A stretch of 64,000 nt of DNA from Psychroserpens luteus (GCF_015319355.1 NZ_JADILU010000001.1:744001-808000); one strand, 5' to 3'; counted from the first letter of the stretch, positions 8,671-17,930 are shown. A program made the numbers and translations. The notes: a model not told the origin generated them from the letters alone.

Positions 8671-8700
8671 TGTCATTCAGAGCAAAGCGAAGAATCTTTA
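8671..8700. repeat. Half-copy of the GTCATTCAGAG/AGAATCT palindromic repeat
   Basis: The segment contains GTCATTCAGAG and CGAAGAATCT. It corresponds to the left half of the complete inverted repeat at 52642-52717. It occupies nearly all of the 35-base gap between xdhC and the membrane-protein gene. Confidence 0.7.
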
Positions 8701-8701
8701 C

Positions 8702-9709
8702 ATGAAAAACAACAAATCCATTATAGATAAATTAACTGCACTTTGGGCTTTAAATGAGTCTGGCCTTGGTGGTTTTTTACATGTTTTTAATACACCTTTT
8801 ACAGGTTTAGTCGTTGGCGGAATTTCCATTTTACTCATTAGTTTAATTGCATTTTATGCTGAAAACAAATGGCAAGCTATTTTAAAAGCGTTGTTAATTG
8901 TTTTAATTATAAAAATGGCTGTAAGTCCGTATTCTCCTTTTGGAGCTTATGTTGCGGTGAGTTTTCAAGCATTGTTAGGAGCTTTTCTGTTTGCTAATTT
9001 TTCATGGAAAGGTATCACATTAATGGTTTTGGGAATGGTAACATTTTTAGAGTCTGCACTTCAAAAATTATTGATATTGACTATTGTCTATGGGACAGAA
9101 TTATGGCAAGCTATCAATATTTATGGTTCTTGGGTGCAAAAGAAATTGAACTTTATTTCAGAAACCTCTACAACATCAGCCTTAGTAACATTGTATCTTG
9201 TAGTCTATGGGATTTGCGGAATCTTAGCAGGACTATTTATCAAAAGTCTTATCAAGATTATATCAAATAAAAAAGACACTGACTTTTACATAGAGCCAGA
9301 TAATATGGACTCAGATAAAAAGCCATCAAAAGTCTCTTTTAAAACTAAAGTAATTTGGGTTTGGTTGATTACAGTTGCAGTTATCGTTTTGGCTTTTACA
9401 TTCTTTGGAGGTGATTTATTTGGGTGGAAAAAAGGTGTTTATATCATGTTACGTAGTTTCTTAATTTTAATGCTTTGGTATCTCGTTATTGGTCCTCTGC
9501 TATTAAAATTGGTTAGGAAATATCTCAATAAAAAGGAGTCACAGTACAAGGAAGATATCACTAATGCTATGGATTTGTTTCCGTATTTCAGGCAGATTAT
9601 TTCGTACACTTGGAAAGAGACAAAGCATTTAAAGGGCTACACAAGGTTTAAGTATTTTATGGCAAATAGCATTTCTAATTGCATTCATTTTAAAATTCCT
9701 TCGGAATGA
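8702..9709 (+). CDS. Uncharacterised multi-pass membrane protein, coupled to a THEP1-type NTPase
   Basis: 335 residues that I do not recognise. About six to eight membrane helices are visible: roughly residues 35-55, 60-78, 84-100, 104-128, 158-182, 217-238 and 245-272. A charged loop with many Lys and Asp residues lies near 190-215, and a basic cytosolic tail follows 272 (contains YTWKETKHLKG). The first half, with the SPYSPFGAYVAVSFQALLGA segment, vaguely recalls substrate-binding subunits of ECF-type transporters, but this is weak. The last four bases overlap the next start codon (ATGA), so the two products are made together. Position between xdhC and the xanthine dehydrogenase operon suggests a role in purine or molybdenum metabolism. 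Confidence 0.75.
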   Translation: MKNNKSIIDKLTALWALNESGLGGFLHVFNTPFTGLVVGGISILLISLIAFYAENKWQAILKALLIVLIIKMAVSPYSPFGAYVAVSFQALLGAFLFANFSWKGITLMVLGMVTFLESALQKLLILTIVYGTELWQAINIYGSWVQKKLNFISETSTTSALVTLYLVVYGICGILAGLFIKSLIKIISNKKDTDFYIEPDNMDSDKKPSKVSFKTKVIWVWLITVAVIVLAFTFFGGDLFGWKKGVYIMLRSFLILMLWYLVIGPLLLKLVRKYLNKKESQYKEDITNAMDLFPYFRQIISYTWKETKHLKGYTRFKYFMANSISNCIHFKIPSE

Positions 9710-10191
9710 TTTACATCCTCACAGGAGCCATAAGATCAGGGAAAACCACAACGCTATTAAATTGGAGTAAAGGCAGAAATGATGTTGACGGATTATTGTG
9801 TCCAGATAATGAAGATAAAAAACGTTATTTTCTGAAAGTGAAATCACTTGAAGAATTTCAACTTGAAACTAAAAGTGATACTGAAGACATTCTCAAAATT
9901 GGACCTTTTAGATTTTTGAAATCTGCTTTCAAAAAAGCAAATGATTTCTTAATTACTTTTACTTCGGAAAATGAAAATCAATACCTAATTTTGGATGAAT
10001 TAGGGAAACTGGAATTGAAAAATGAAGGTTTGCATTTAGCTGCTGAAAGAGTGATTCCTGAATTTTTGAATAATGACAAGCAACACTTAATTCTTGTGGT
10101 TCGTGATTATTTATTAGATGATATTATCGAACATTATAATATTTCGGAATATCGCATATTAAAGAAAGAGGATTTAAGTAATTTGGAATAG
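9706..10191 (+). CDS. THEP1-like P-loop nucleoside-triphosphatase
   Basis: 161 residues, a compact P-loop NTPase. Walker A is GAIRSGKT (residues 7-14) at the very N-terminus. Walker B is LILDELGKLEL (about 94-104), the form typical of the NTPase_1/THEP1 family. THEP1-type enzymes hydrolyse nucleoside triphosphates in vitro, but their cellular roles are poorly known. Translational coupling (ATGA overlap at 9706-9709) to an unknown membrane protein, directly behind xdhC, points to a two-part membrane-plus-NTPase function linked to the purine island. Family placement is fairly sure; the function is not known. Confidence 0.75.
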   Translation: MIYILTGAIRSGKTTTLLNWSKGRNDVDGLLCPDNEDKKRYFLKVKSLEEFQLETKSDTEDILKIGPFRFLKSAFKKANDFLITFTSENENQYLILDELGKLELKNEGLHLAAERVIPEFLNNDKQHLILVVRDYLLDDIIEHYNISEYRILKKEDLSNLE

Positions 10192-10195
10192 CCTT

Positions 10196-10260
10196 GTCAT
10201 TCTGCACTTGATACAGAATCTATCTAAAATAACAAAGAGATTCCTGCCTTCTCAGGAATT
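10196..10260. repeat. Paired palindromic repeat between convergent genes
   Basis: A left unit starting GTCATTCTG and ending CAGAATCT (10196-10221) is followed by the hairpin ATTCCTG/CAGGAAT at 10240-10259. It fills the gap between the convergent NTPase and Mpv17-like genes and mixes arms of the families seen at 6193-6303 and 52642-52717. It may double as a bidirectional transcription end. Confidence 0.65.
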
Positions 10261-10262
10261 GG

Positions 10263-10673
10263 TCAACTAAATAAAGTCTCGCTCAAAGCATAATAAATCG
10301 CCATCAAAGCAGAAAAAATAGCACTTCCCATAAATCGCCATTTAATCTTAAATCGATTTTGAATAATATAATTCGCAACAAACGAAATAGGAATATTCAC
10401 CAAAAATGACCAAAAAGCAATCTCTAAAAGATTAAAACCAATCGCTTCAAATTTTCCAGAAAACAGTTTGATAAACAATAAATGTCTGGCGATCCACAAT
10501 GGGTTAAAATACGCTATTGCTAAAAAAGTTTTGGTTAATGTCGCTTTAATCCCTTTTAAGAACTGTGTCTTTTTTACAATCCAATCAAAATAATTCGGAA
10601 TTTCAAAAGCATAAAAAGTGGCGCCAATAAACATCATTCCTAGCAAACGATACCAAGAAAACTCATCGAGCAA
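10263..10673 (-). CDS. Mpv17/PMP22-like small membrane protein with unclear start
   Basis: From a TTG at 10673 the product is 136 residues with several hydrophobic helices. The frame stays open upstream to 10754, and that stretch encodes LKGALIYSAGDTIAALLL, which matches the conserved helix with a Gly-Asp pair (GDxxAQ-like) of Mpv17/PMP22 proteins. The C-terminal segment FKIKWRFMGSAIFSALMAIYYAL also fits that family. The natural protein therefore probably begins upstream of 10673, but no ATG, GTG or TTG is present there, only codons such as ATT at 10752-10754. Either a rare start codon is used, or the 5' end is damaged or mis-sequenced. It is the last gene of the guaD-xdhA-xdhB-GNAT unit. The similarity was judged by eye. 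Confidence 0.5.
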   Translation of the reverse strand: MLDEFSWYRLLGMMFIGATFYAFEIPNYFDWIVKKTQFLKGIKATLTKTFLAIAYFNPLWIARHLLFIKLFSGKFEAIGFNLLEIAFWSFLVNIPISFVANYIIQNRFKIKWRFMGSAIFSALMAIYYALSETLFS

Positions 10674-10758
10674 AAGTGCAGCAATAGTATCTCCAGCACT
10701 ATAAATAAGTGCGCCTTTTAGTATGTTTTGTTTATTGTAATGTAGTGCGATAATCTAT

Positions 10759-11328
10759 CTAGTTTAAATCTGATTTTATTAAGCAATAAATTTCACTATC
10801 TAAAAATTGACCATCATAATAGAAGTTTTCTCTAAAATGAGCTTCAAGTTTAAATCCAAATTTAAGTAATAGTGCTTTTGAGTTTTCATTTTCGGTATTG
10901 ACATTAGCTTCATAGCTATGAAGATTTAAGTCATTAAAACCAAAATGAATTAGTGTATTGAAAGCTTCAGTCATATAGCCTTTTCCCCAAAAGTCTGGAT
11001 GTAAAATATATCCAATTTCACCTCTTGAATTTTGTCTGTCAATTCGCCAAATCCCGAAATCACCTATTGGTTTCTTACTGCTTTTTTCAATGATAGTCCA
11101 TGTAATTCCTTTGCGTTCATTGAATGCATTAATGTAGCCTTCAATTCGCTTTTCGGTATCTTCAACTCGTTTAGGAATTGCAGTATCCATATATTTAGAA
11201 ACAGCGTTATGACTTCTCATGTTTAAAAGGGCTTGCGCATCTTCTTTTTTGTAAGCTCTGAAAATAAGTCGATTACTTTCTAATTCTGGAAAAGCATCAA
11301 AAACTTGCTCGTTTACCTGTGTTTCCAT
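10759..11328 (-). CDS. GNAT-family N-acetyltransferase (RimJ/RimL type)
   Basis: 189 residues. It follows the RimJ/RimL pattern: an N-terminal ESNRLIFRAYKKEDAQALL strand-helix, GDFGIWRID, GEIGYILHPDFWGKGYMTEA (the acetyl-CoA binding loop, about residues 124-143) and a C-terminal NENSKALLLKFGFK segment. These enzymes acetylate amino groups of proteins or small molecules; the acceptor is unknown here. The start codon overlaps the xdhB stop, so it is translated from the same transcript. Confidence 0.85.
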   Translation of the reverse strand: METQVNEQVFDAFPELESNRLIFRAYKKEDAQALLNMRSHNAVSKYMDTAIPKRVEDTEKRIEGYINAFNERKGITWTIIEKSSKKPIGDFGIWRIDRQNSRGEIGYILHPDFWGKGYMTEAFNTLIHFGFNDLNLHSYEANVNTENENSKALLLKFGFKLEAHFRENFYYDGQFLDSEIYCLIKSDLN

Positions 11329-13673
11329 TATAGTTTATGCTTGTTTTCATATAAGGCCATCAATACTTTTTCTGGAGTCATTGGAGCATGAAATTGTAAA
11401 TCGTAGTTAGGATTAAAAACTTTAATTGCATTTTGAAGTGCAAAATAAGCACCAATGCCATACATTAAAGGAGGTTCTCCAACTGCTTTAGATTTTAAAA
11501 TAGCCATGTCATTTCCTTCAGTTTCTACAGGAATAACTTCTACGCTTTTTGGTACTGAAAATATATCAGGCACTTTATAAGTAGATAATGCATTAGATAA
11601 TAATCTACCATCGTCATTATAAGCAATTTCTTCCATGGTCATCCAACCAATTCCTTGAATTAATGCGCCTTCTACTTGGCCTAAGTCAATACCTTCACTC
11701 ATACTTTTTCCGTAGTCATGGACAATCTTTACACTGTCAAATTCATAAGTTCCACGTGTGCAATCTATGGTTGTTGTTGTAATTGCGGTCCCATAAACGT
11801 GATAGGCAAAAGGATGTCCTTTTTCTTTGGTTTTATCAAAGTGAATTTCTGGTGTAGCGTAATGTGCATTTTCAGTAAGCGCTACACGTTTTAGCATTGC
11901 GCTACTTATGAGTTCTGTCCAAGTTAAATCTGATTTTTCAGCTTTAATGTAAACAGACTCATCTTTCAATTCTAGATCATTTTCCGAAGCATTTAAAATT
12001 TCCGAAGCCACAATTTTTAGTCTTTCAACTAAAGCATTACAAGCCATTAAGGTTGCTTTTCCGTTTAAGTCTGCAGTAGAACTCGCAGCAGAAGGTGACG
12101 TGTTGGCAACTCTCGTCGTATTAGTAGTTTCTATCTTGATTTTTTCAATAGGAATAGAAAATACATCTGCAGCAATTTGCATCATCTTGGTGTTTACACC
12201 TTGACCCATTTCTACAGCAGCTGTGCTAATACCAACGCTTCCGTCTAAATAAATATGCACCAAAGCACGCGCGTGATTCATCGGTGTATTGGTAAACGAA
12301 ATACCAAAAGTAATTGGCATAAAAGAAAGCCCTTTTTTTAAGCTTGCATTGTTTTTATTGAAGTCTGCAACCTCTTGCTCTAATGCTTCAATATTAAATA
12401 TATTTTTAGCAGAATTCCATGTGTTTTTGGCTTCTACTTTTTTAGCAATTTGTCCGTAAGAAAACGTGTCGTTTTCATCTAATAAATTTGCTTCTTGAAT
12501 TTGTCTAGTTGGAACTCCAATTTCATTTGCAGCTTTTGCAATTGCAGACTCTATTACAAACATGCCTTGTGGTCCACCAAAACCTCTGAACGCTGTGTTT
12601 GGCGGTAAGTTGGTTTTACAACTCAATACTTTTGTCGTTACGTTTGGCACGTAATAACTGTTGGTTGCATGAAATAAGGTACGCTCTGCAATGGCAGGAG
12701 ATAAATCTGCTGCAGCACCAGAATTTTGCAAAAACTCCGTTTGGTAAGCTAATATTTTTAAGTCTTTTGAAAGTCCGATTTTATACGTGCTTTCATAAGG
12801 ATGACGTTTTCCAGTCGTTCGTAAATCGTCATGACGATTCAATATTAATTTTACCGATTGATTTAAATGATAGGTTGCTAAAGCAGCCATGACTGCCCAA
12901 GGTGTTGCTTGATCTTCTTTACCGCCAAATCCACCTCCAAGTCTTGTGACATCTACTTCAATTTTATGCATCGCAATGCCTAAAACTGTTGCAATTGTTT
13001 TCTGTACAGCAGTCGGACCTTGTGTGGATGATGTGATTTTTATATTTCCGTTTTCTAAAGGTTCTGCGTAAGCACCTTGTGTTTCGATATATAAATGTTC
13101 TTGTCCGTTGGAAAAGGTTTCTCCTTCAAAAACATAGGTGCATTCCTTAAATACTTTTTCGGTATCACCTAAACTAAAAGAACGTGGTGCATTGATAAAA
13201 CTACCTTTTGCTTTTGCTTCTTTTGCTGTGGTGATTACGGGTAAATCTTCAATTTCAATCTCGATTAAACCTCGTGCTTTTCGTGCAATAAATTCCGACT
13301 CTGCAACAATTAAAGCAATTGGCATTCCCCAAAAGTGAACTTCATCTTCAGCAAATAAAGGTTCGTCAGGAATAATACCACCAATTTCATTTTCACCAGG
13401 AACATCTTTGTAAGTGAAAATACGTTCAACACCTTCCAAAGCTTCTGCTTTAGAATAATCGATATTTTTTATTTTTCCGTGTGCTTTTGGCGAATCAAAA
13501 ACCACTGCGTGAAATGTACCTTTTCTTATGTTTACATCGTCTACATACAAAGATTCTCCGCGAACATGCGTGTAAGAGTCTAAGTTTTTAATGCTTTGTT
13601 TTAATGATTTTGAAACAGCATCTAATTTAGTGTCTAGTACTTTATTTGCTTTGTTTTTATGCATGCTGAACAA
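11328..13673 (-). CDS. xdhB: Xanthine dehydrogenase, molybdopterin-binding large subunit
   Basis: About 780 residues. Visible signatures are TRLGGGFGGKEDQ, NTAFRGFGGPQGM (which carries the purine-type arginine), MGQGVNTKMMQIAAD and KAVGEPPLMYGIGAYFALQ with the catalytic Glu of the GEPP motif. This subunit binds the molybdenum cofactor and oxidises hypoxanthine or xanthine, in the cytoplasm; there is no signal peptide. Two in-frame ATGs (13673 and 13664) overlap the end of xdhA by 17 or 8 bases; the exact start is uncertain. It follows guaD and xdhA, so the operon converts guanine to xanthine to urate. Specificity is inferred from the motif and the neighbouring guanine deaminase. Confidence 0.93.
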   Translation of the reverse strand: MFSMHKNKANKVLDTKLDAVSKSLKQSIKNLDSYTHVRGESLYVDDVNIRKGTFHAVVFDSPKAHGKIKNIDYSKAEALEGVERIFTYKDVPGENEIGGIIPDEPLFAEDEVHFWGMPIALIVAESEFIARKARGLIEIEIEDLPVITTAKEAKAKGSFINAPRSFSLGDTEKVFKECTYVFEGETFSNGQEHLYIETQGAYAEPLENGNIKITSSTQGPTAVQKTIATVLGIAMHKIEVDVTRLGGGFGGKEDQATPWAVMAALATYHLNQSVKLILNRHDDLRTTGKRHPYESTYKIGLSKDLKILAYQTEFLQNSGAAADLSPAIAERTLFHATNSYYVPNVTTKVLSCKTNLPPNTAFRGFGGPQGMFVIESAIAKAANEIGVPTRQIQEANLLDENDTFSYGQIAKKVEAKNTWNSAKNIFNIEALEQEVADFNKNNASLKKGLSFMPITFGISFTNTPMNHARALVHIYLDGSVGISTAAVEMGQGVNTKMMQIAADVFSIPIEKIKIETTNTTRVANTSPSAASSTADLNGKATLMACNALVERLKIVASEILNASENDLELKDESVYIKAEKSDLTWTELISSAMLKRVALTENAHYATPEIHFDKTKEKGHPFAYHVYGTAITTTTIDCTRGTYEFDSVKIVHDYGKSMSEGIDLGQVEGALIQGIGWMTMEEIAYNDDGRLLSNALSTYKVPDIFSVPKSVEVIPVETEGNDMAILKSKAVGEPPLMYGIGAYFALQNAIKVFNPNYDLQFHAPMTPEKVLMALYENKHKL

Positions 13674-15066
13674 AATCGTTTAAGGTGAATTGCTTCGGAA
13701 ATAACGTTGTAAAATGAGCAAAGAATAATTGTCTTCCTAATAAACGTTTATAGTCTGTTGTTCCTCTAACATCGCTAATTGGACTGATTTCTTTTTGAAG
13801 CATTTCGTTGGCTTCAATTATAGTTTCAGAAGTCAACGGTTTTCCAATTAAAAATGCTGATGTCTTGTGTAAATACTTCGGAATTGCTGCAACACCTCCA
13901 ATAGAGACATGTGCTTTTGAAATGGTTTCGTTTTCAACCGAAATATGTATTGCAGAATTGACACTCGCAATATCCAAATGTGTTCGTTTACAAACCTTTT
14001 CAAAATTAAAAAAAGAGTGCTCTGTTGGTAAATTAAAGCTAATTGCTTTTAAAAGTTCACCATCATTTAAGTCGTAAGTTTTATAACCTTGATAAAAGTT
14101 TTTAAGTGCAACTGTTCTTTCTTTTTCTTCGGAATTTAATATCGTAATATTACTATTAAACGCTAAGAAAAATATGGTCATATCACCAATAGGAGAAGCG
14201 TTGGCTAAGTTTCCTCCCAAGGAAGCCATGTTTCTAATTTGTTCTGAAGAAACTAATTTTAAGTGTTTTCTTAAGTTTGGTAAAATACTGTTTAGCTCAG
14301 TATGATTCCATAAGTCGGAAACGGTTGCATTTGTTCCTATGGTGCAAACACGGTTTTCAATGGAAACACCTTTTAAATAATCTTTTTCAGCAATAAGATG
14401 CACGTCGTTGTCAGCCAGATGATCTGCTTGTTGTACATATAAATCAGTTCCTCCAGAAACATATTTTCCTTTAGGTTGATTTAAATCTTTAGCTTCAATA
14501 TCCTTTAAACGTTGAGGAATACTTTTAAAATACTCAGGAATAAATTGGTTCTCAATTAACCAATCAAAAGTAGTTTCTGTTTTGTTTTCCAGTTTTTCAA
14601 CAACTTGATGGGCAGCTTTTTCTATTGCTTTATAACCTGTGCATCTGCAAATGTTTCCGCTTATAGCGTCAATGGCATTACTATAATTTTTATCAGAATT
14701 TGATAAAGCAAAACCTGTTAAAGCAACCACAAAACCAGGTGTGCAAAATCCGCATTGTGTGGCGTAATTTGCTTTCATAGCTACTTGAACTGTGGTTAAT
14801 TTGTCTTTTAGATTTGTTCCTTCAACCGTTACAATGTGCTTGCCATGCGCATTTCCGAGGGGAGAAATACAAGAGGTGATACTTTGGTATTCTATAGTGT
14901 CACCTTTTAATGTGCCAACCAATAGTGTACAAGCACCGCAATCGCCTTCTCGACAACCAATTTTGGTTCCTGTGAGTCGTTGTTGGTAACGAACAAAATC
15001 CAATAAAGTCATTCCGGAATGCTCCGAAGTTTTAATGGTTTTGTTATTTAGGATGAAGGCGATCAT
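13657..15066 (-). CDS. xdhA: Xanthine dehydrogenase, fused [2Fe-2S]/FAD small subunit
   Basis: 469 residues. The N-terminal plant-type ferredoxin domain has GCREGDCGACTLL, the second [2Fe-2S] domain has TQCGFCTPGFVVAL and NICRCTGYKAIEKA (within residues 1-160), and the FAD domain includes GGTDLYVQ, the NMASLGGNLANASPIGD loop and a C-terminal CO-dehydrogenase-flavoprotein segment. It passes electrons from the molybdenum site to NAD+. The stop overlaps the xdhB start, and the start is 3 bases past the guaD stop, so the three genes are tightly coupled. Its length and the fusion of both modules match bacterial XdhA. Confidence 0.94.
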   Translation of the reverse strand: MIAFILNNKTIKTSEHSGMTLLDFVRYQQRLTGTKIGCREGDCGACTLLVGTLKGDTIEYQSITSCISPLGNAHGKHIVTVEGTNLKDKLTTVQVAMKANYATQCGFCTPGFVVALTGFALSNSDKNYSNAIDAISGNICRCTGYKAIEKAAHQVVEKLENKTETTFDWLIENQFIPEYFKSIPQRLKDIEAKDLNQPKGKYVSGGTDLYVQQADHLADNDVHLIAEKDYLKGVSIENRVCTIGTNATVSDLWNHTELNSILPNLRKHLKLVSSEQIRNMASLGGNLANASPIGDMTIFFLAFNSNITILNSEEKERTVALKNFYQGYKTYDLNDGELLKAISFNLPTEHSFFNFEKVCKRTHLDIASVNSAIHISVENETISKAHVSIGGVAAIPKYLHKTSAFLIGKPLTSETIIEANEMLQKEISPISDVRGTTDYKRLLGRQLFFAHFTTLFPKQFTLNDFVQHA

Positions 15067-15069
15067 ATA

Positions 15070-15543
15070 TTAATATTCAGTCTTATCCATTTTTTTAGTC
15101 CATTCTTGAAAAGGTTCTAATGCGATTTCGCGAGCTAATTGCTCAAACGGTATGCTTCGTTCTGAATAAGGTAAAGGGATTTCTTTGTAAATAAATTCGT
15201 CATCAAAACCAATGTTTGCTGCATCCACTTGATTACTTCCGTAATACACTTTATCAGGTCGAGCCCAATATATAGCGCCTAAACACATAGGGCAAGGTTC
15301 GCAAGACGTATAAATTTCGCAACCATCTAATTGAAAGGAGTCTAAGTTTTTACAAGCATCTCTAATTGCTGTAACTTCTGCATGAGCAGTTGGGTCATTA
15401 GTAGAGGTTACTTTGTTGTTTCCGCGTCCTACAATTTTTCCGTCTTTAACAACGACGCAACCAAATGGTCCTCCTTCATTGTTATTCATTCCTTTTAAAG
15501 CTGCGTTTACAGCTTCTTTCATAAATTGTTCTTTATCTGTCAT
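15070..15543 (-). CDS. guaD: Guanine deaminase (cytidine-deaminase-fold, GuaD type)
   Basis: 157 residues, the length of the Bacillus-type guanine deaminase. The zinc site is complete: His54 and catalytic Glu56 in AHAEV, with Cys84 and Cys87 in PCPMC. The C-terminal segment EPFQEWTKK matches the C-terminal swap of GuaD dimers. It converts guanine to xanthine, the substrate of the adjacent xanthine dehydrogenase, and is the first gene of the operon. A promoter-like TAGCTTTG box lies about 50 bases upstream on the same strand. Confidence 0.92.
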   Translation of the reverse strand: MTDKEQFMKEAVNAALKGMNNNEGGPFGCVVVKDGKIVGRGNNKVTSTNDPTAHAEVTAIRDACKNLDSFQLDGCEIYTSCEPCPMCLGAIYWARPDKVYYGSNQVDAANIGFDDEFIYKEIPLPYSERSIPFEQLAREIALEPFQEWTKKMDKTEY

Positions 15544-15591
15544 ATATAATTATTTGAGTTGGGTTTTTATTTTAATACAAGATATTAAATT

Positions 15592-15599
15592 CAAAGCTA
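15592..15599 (-). promoter_or_regulatory. Bacteroidota -7 promoter box for guaD-xdhAB
   Basis: Minus-strand sequence TAGCTTTG matches TAnnTTTG, 49 bases upstream of the guaD start codon. A TTG lies 12 bases further upstream, closer than the usual -33 spacing, so only the -7 box is convincing. Confidence 0.45.
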
Positions 15600-15644
15600 A
15601 TAGGGTGTATTCAATTAAACTAAGAAAGCGTAAAATTAAACAAC

Positions 15645-17930
15645 TTAAAAAGAATACCCAATGGCAAAATTAAGCACAGGTTGGTCAAGTTGAAAATCAA
15701 AACGTTCTCCTTCTGGTAAGGATGGGTCATGAAAAGGTGCTGCCAAATCAAAACGGATTACAAAACCTTGTAAATCGACACGCAAACCAAAACCAGTTCC
15801 CATTCCTAGCTCATTGATGAAGTTGGAAGTGAATTTGTCTTCACCATCAAAAGTAGAATTAGCTTCAGAGTTCCATACATTCCCAGCATCTACAAAAAGT
15901 GCGCCTTTAAAAAAGGAATAAATTGGAAAACGATATTCTACATTTGCTTCTAATCTTATGTTTCCGGTTTGTTCAAAGTATGTTCCGTCGCTCTCAGTGT
16001 CATTGTCTGCATTGTAAGTTCCTGGTCCTAATGAACGTGATTTAAAAGCACGAACACTATAGGGTCCACCAGAAAAATACTGCTTTACATATGGGATGAC
16101 ATCTGAGTTTCCATAGGCTAATCCATAGCCTGCAAATAATCTAGTAGCAATCGTATGTTGTCTATCTTTTCCGAAGTTTAAATGAAAACGAGCATCAATA
16201 TCAGCTTTTGCATATTGCGCATATTCTAATCCTAGAAATGTTTTTGGATCTCCTGCGATTTCTTCTTTTCCAAGCAGACTTATGGAGTTTCCAGCGACAT
16301 CCAAAGTAGCGTTTAGGAAAAATTGATTTGGATCATTTGTGTCAACCATCTCATTGTAAGTAAATGAAAATGTCAATCCTGAAATAAATTGCTGATCAAA
16401 ACTGCTCTCTAAAAATGGGTTGTCTTCTAAAATCGCTTCAAATTCTTCACTCGTTTCCTTCAAACTCGTATAATTGACTGAGATGGGATTAACCTCATAG
16501 GTTATATAGCGGTTTGCATTCCAAGTATAACCAAATAATGCGCTTCCTGTTAATAGCGCATATAATTGGCTTCGTTTTAAATAACTAATTCCTAAACTGG
16601 TTTTTGTCTTCGGAATGGAATACTCAAAAAAGTCATCATTGATATTAAATGGCGAAATCACTCTTGGGAAAATAACTTCCCCCTTTAAACCATATTCTAA
16701 ACTACTTAAGCCAGCATTTGAGCCACTAGCAAATTGTGTTTCATAACCAATGTTTGCGGTAAGATTTAATGTTTCGCCACCTCTAAAAAGGTTTCTGTTA
16801 CTGAAGGTTAATGCAAGGTTTGGACCTGTAAAATTATTTGATTTTGTGACTGCTTGTAACTCTGCTCTAAAAGCTCTTTTTGTTAAAGGTGATAAGAAAA
16901 TATTGGCTTCAAGTACACCTAAGCTATCAGTTAATAAGGAATCTACTTCTCTATATTGGATATTCACATATTTGTATGCACCAATGGTTGATAATCGTCT
17001 AGATGTGTTTTTAGAAATTTGCGGACTGTAATAATCACCTTCTTTAATTGTGATAAATTTGTCTAAATGCTTTGGTTTAAAAAATAGCGAATCTTGTAAA
17101 TAATTTTTCTCATTAAAACGCTCTGTCGTTGTGGTTAATGAGTCTTTTAAATTATAATCTGGATAAATATTGACACGTTGAATTTGATATGGAACTGTTG
17201 ATTTCTTCGGAACTTGTGCTTTTAGCTTCAGGAACAAATCAAAACGTTTGTTATTGTACTGATTGGTGTCTGCTTCAAAAATAAAAAAGTCTGAATTCAT
17301 GTTGTAATACCCTTTCTTTTTTAATTCTGAATCTATTCGAAGACGTTCTAGTTTAAGATTGGATAAGTCAAATCGCATATTTTTTGACAAAGGAGAATTT
17401 GCTTTGGCTATTTTAACGTCTTCGTAAAGTGGAGACGACATAGAATCTAATTGGAAATTTTTCATTTTATAAGCTGCAGGTACTTTTAAAGAATAAGTAG
17501 CATAAGCTTCTAGTTCTTTTTCTTCAAAAGAAGATGTTGCTGTACTGTAGAAAAATCCATTATTTTCTAGTCTATTGCGTAAAATATCCTCAATTTCAAA
17601 AGTTTTAATATTAGATTGATATACCGGTTTTTCTCCAATTTGTTTGTAAAGCCAACGGTTGATAAAACCAGGATTTTCTTTTTGAGTTTTGTAGTAATAA
17701 TATAAGCCTGGACGCATTCCTAGAAATTTAGAGTTAGGAGTTGGTCTTAAAATAGTTTCAAGTTCTAGTTTTAAATCATCAACATTTTTAACAGAACTAT
17801 CAGCCTTGATTTCGATTTTTGCACCAGTGTAAAGTCGTTCGCCATCAGGAATATATTTTCTAATACTACAAGAATGCAAGAGTATTCCGAAGAAAAAAAG
17901 ATAGATGATATGTTGTATTGTTTTGTTCAA
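15645..17930 (-). CDS. tamL: TamL: lipoprotein-type Omp85/TamA-family outer-membrane assembly protein
   Basis: 761 residues. An N-terminal lipobox (hydrophobic stretch ending GILLHSC, Cys21) is followed by a region of POTRA-type modules and a C-terminal Omp85 barrel with a FSGGPYSVRAFKSRSLGPG segment (the VRGF-like motif) and a terminal aromatic (AIGYSF). TamA homologues with a lipid anchor are characteristic of Bacteroidota and named TamL. They work with TamB to place proteins or lipids in the outer membrane. The start must be the TTG at 17930, since no ATG or GTG precedes the lipobox, and it lies 3 bases after the tamB stop, which implies translational coupling. Confidence 0.88.
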   Translation of the reverse strand: MNKTIQHIIYLFFFGILLHSCSIRKYIPDGERLYTGAKIEIKADSSVKNVDDLKLELETILRPTPNSKFLGMRPGLYYYYKTQKENPGFINRWLYKQIGEKPVYQSNIKTFEIEDILRNRLENNGFFYSTATSSFEEKELEAYATYSLKVPAAYKMKNFQLDSMSSPLYEDVKIAKANSPLSKNMRFDLSNLKLERLRIDSELKKKGYYNMNSDFFIFEADTNQYNNKRFDLFLKLKAQVPKKSTVPYQIQRVNIYPDYNLKDSLTTTTERFNEKNYLQDSLFFKPKHLDKFITIKEGDYYSPQISKNTSRRLSTIGAYKYVNIQYREVDSLLTDSLGVLEANIFLSPLTKRAFRAELQAVTKSNNFTGPNLALTFSNRNLFRGGETLNLTANIGYETQFASGSNAGLSSLEYGLKGEVIFPRVISPFNINDDFFEYSIPKTKTSLGISYLKRSQLYALLTGSALFGYTWNANRYITYEVNPISVNYTSLKETSEEFEAILEDNPFLESSFDQQFISGLTFSFTYNEMVDTNDPNQFFLNATLDVAGNSISLLGKEEIAGDPKTFLGLEYAQYAKADIDARFHLNFGKDRQHTIATRLFAGYGLAYGNSDVIPYVKQYFSGGPYSVRAFKSRSLGPGTYNADNDTESDGTYFEQTGNIRLEANVEYRFPIYSFFKGALFVDAGNVWNSEANSTFDGEDKFTSNFINELGMGTGFGLRVDLQGFVIRFDLAAPFHDPSLPEGERFDFQLDQPVLNFAIGYSF

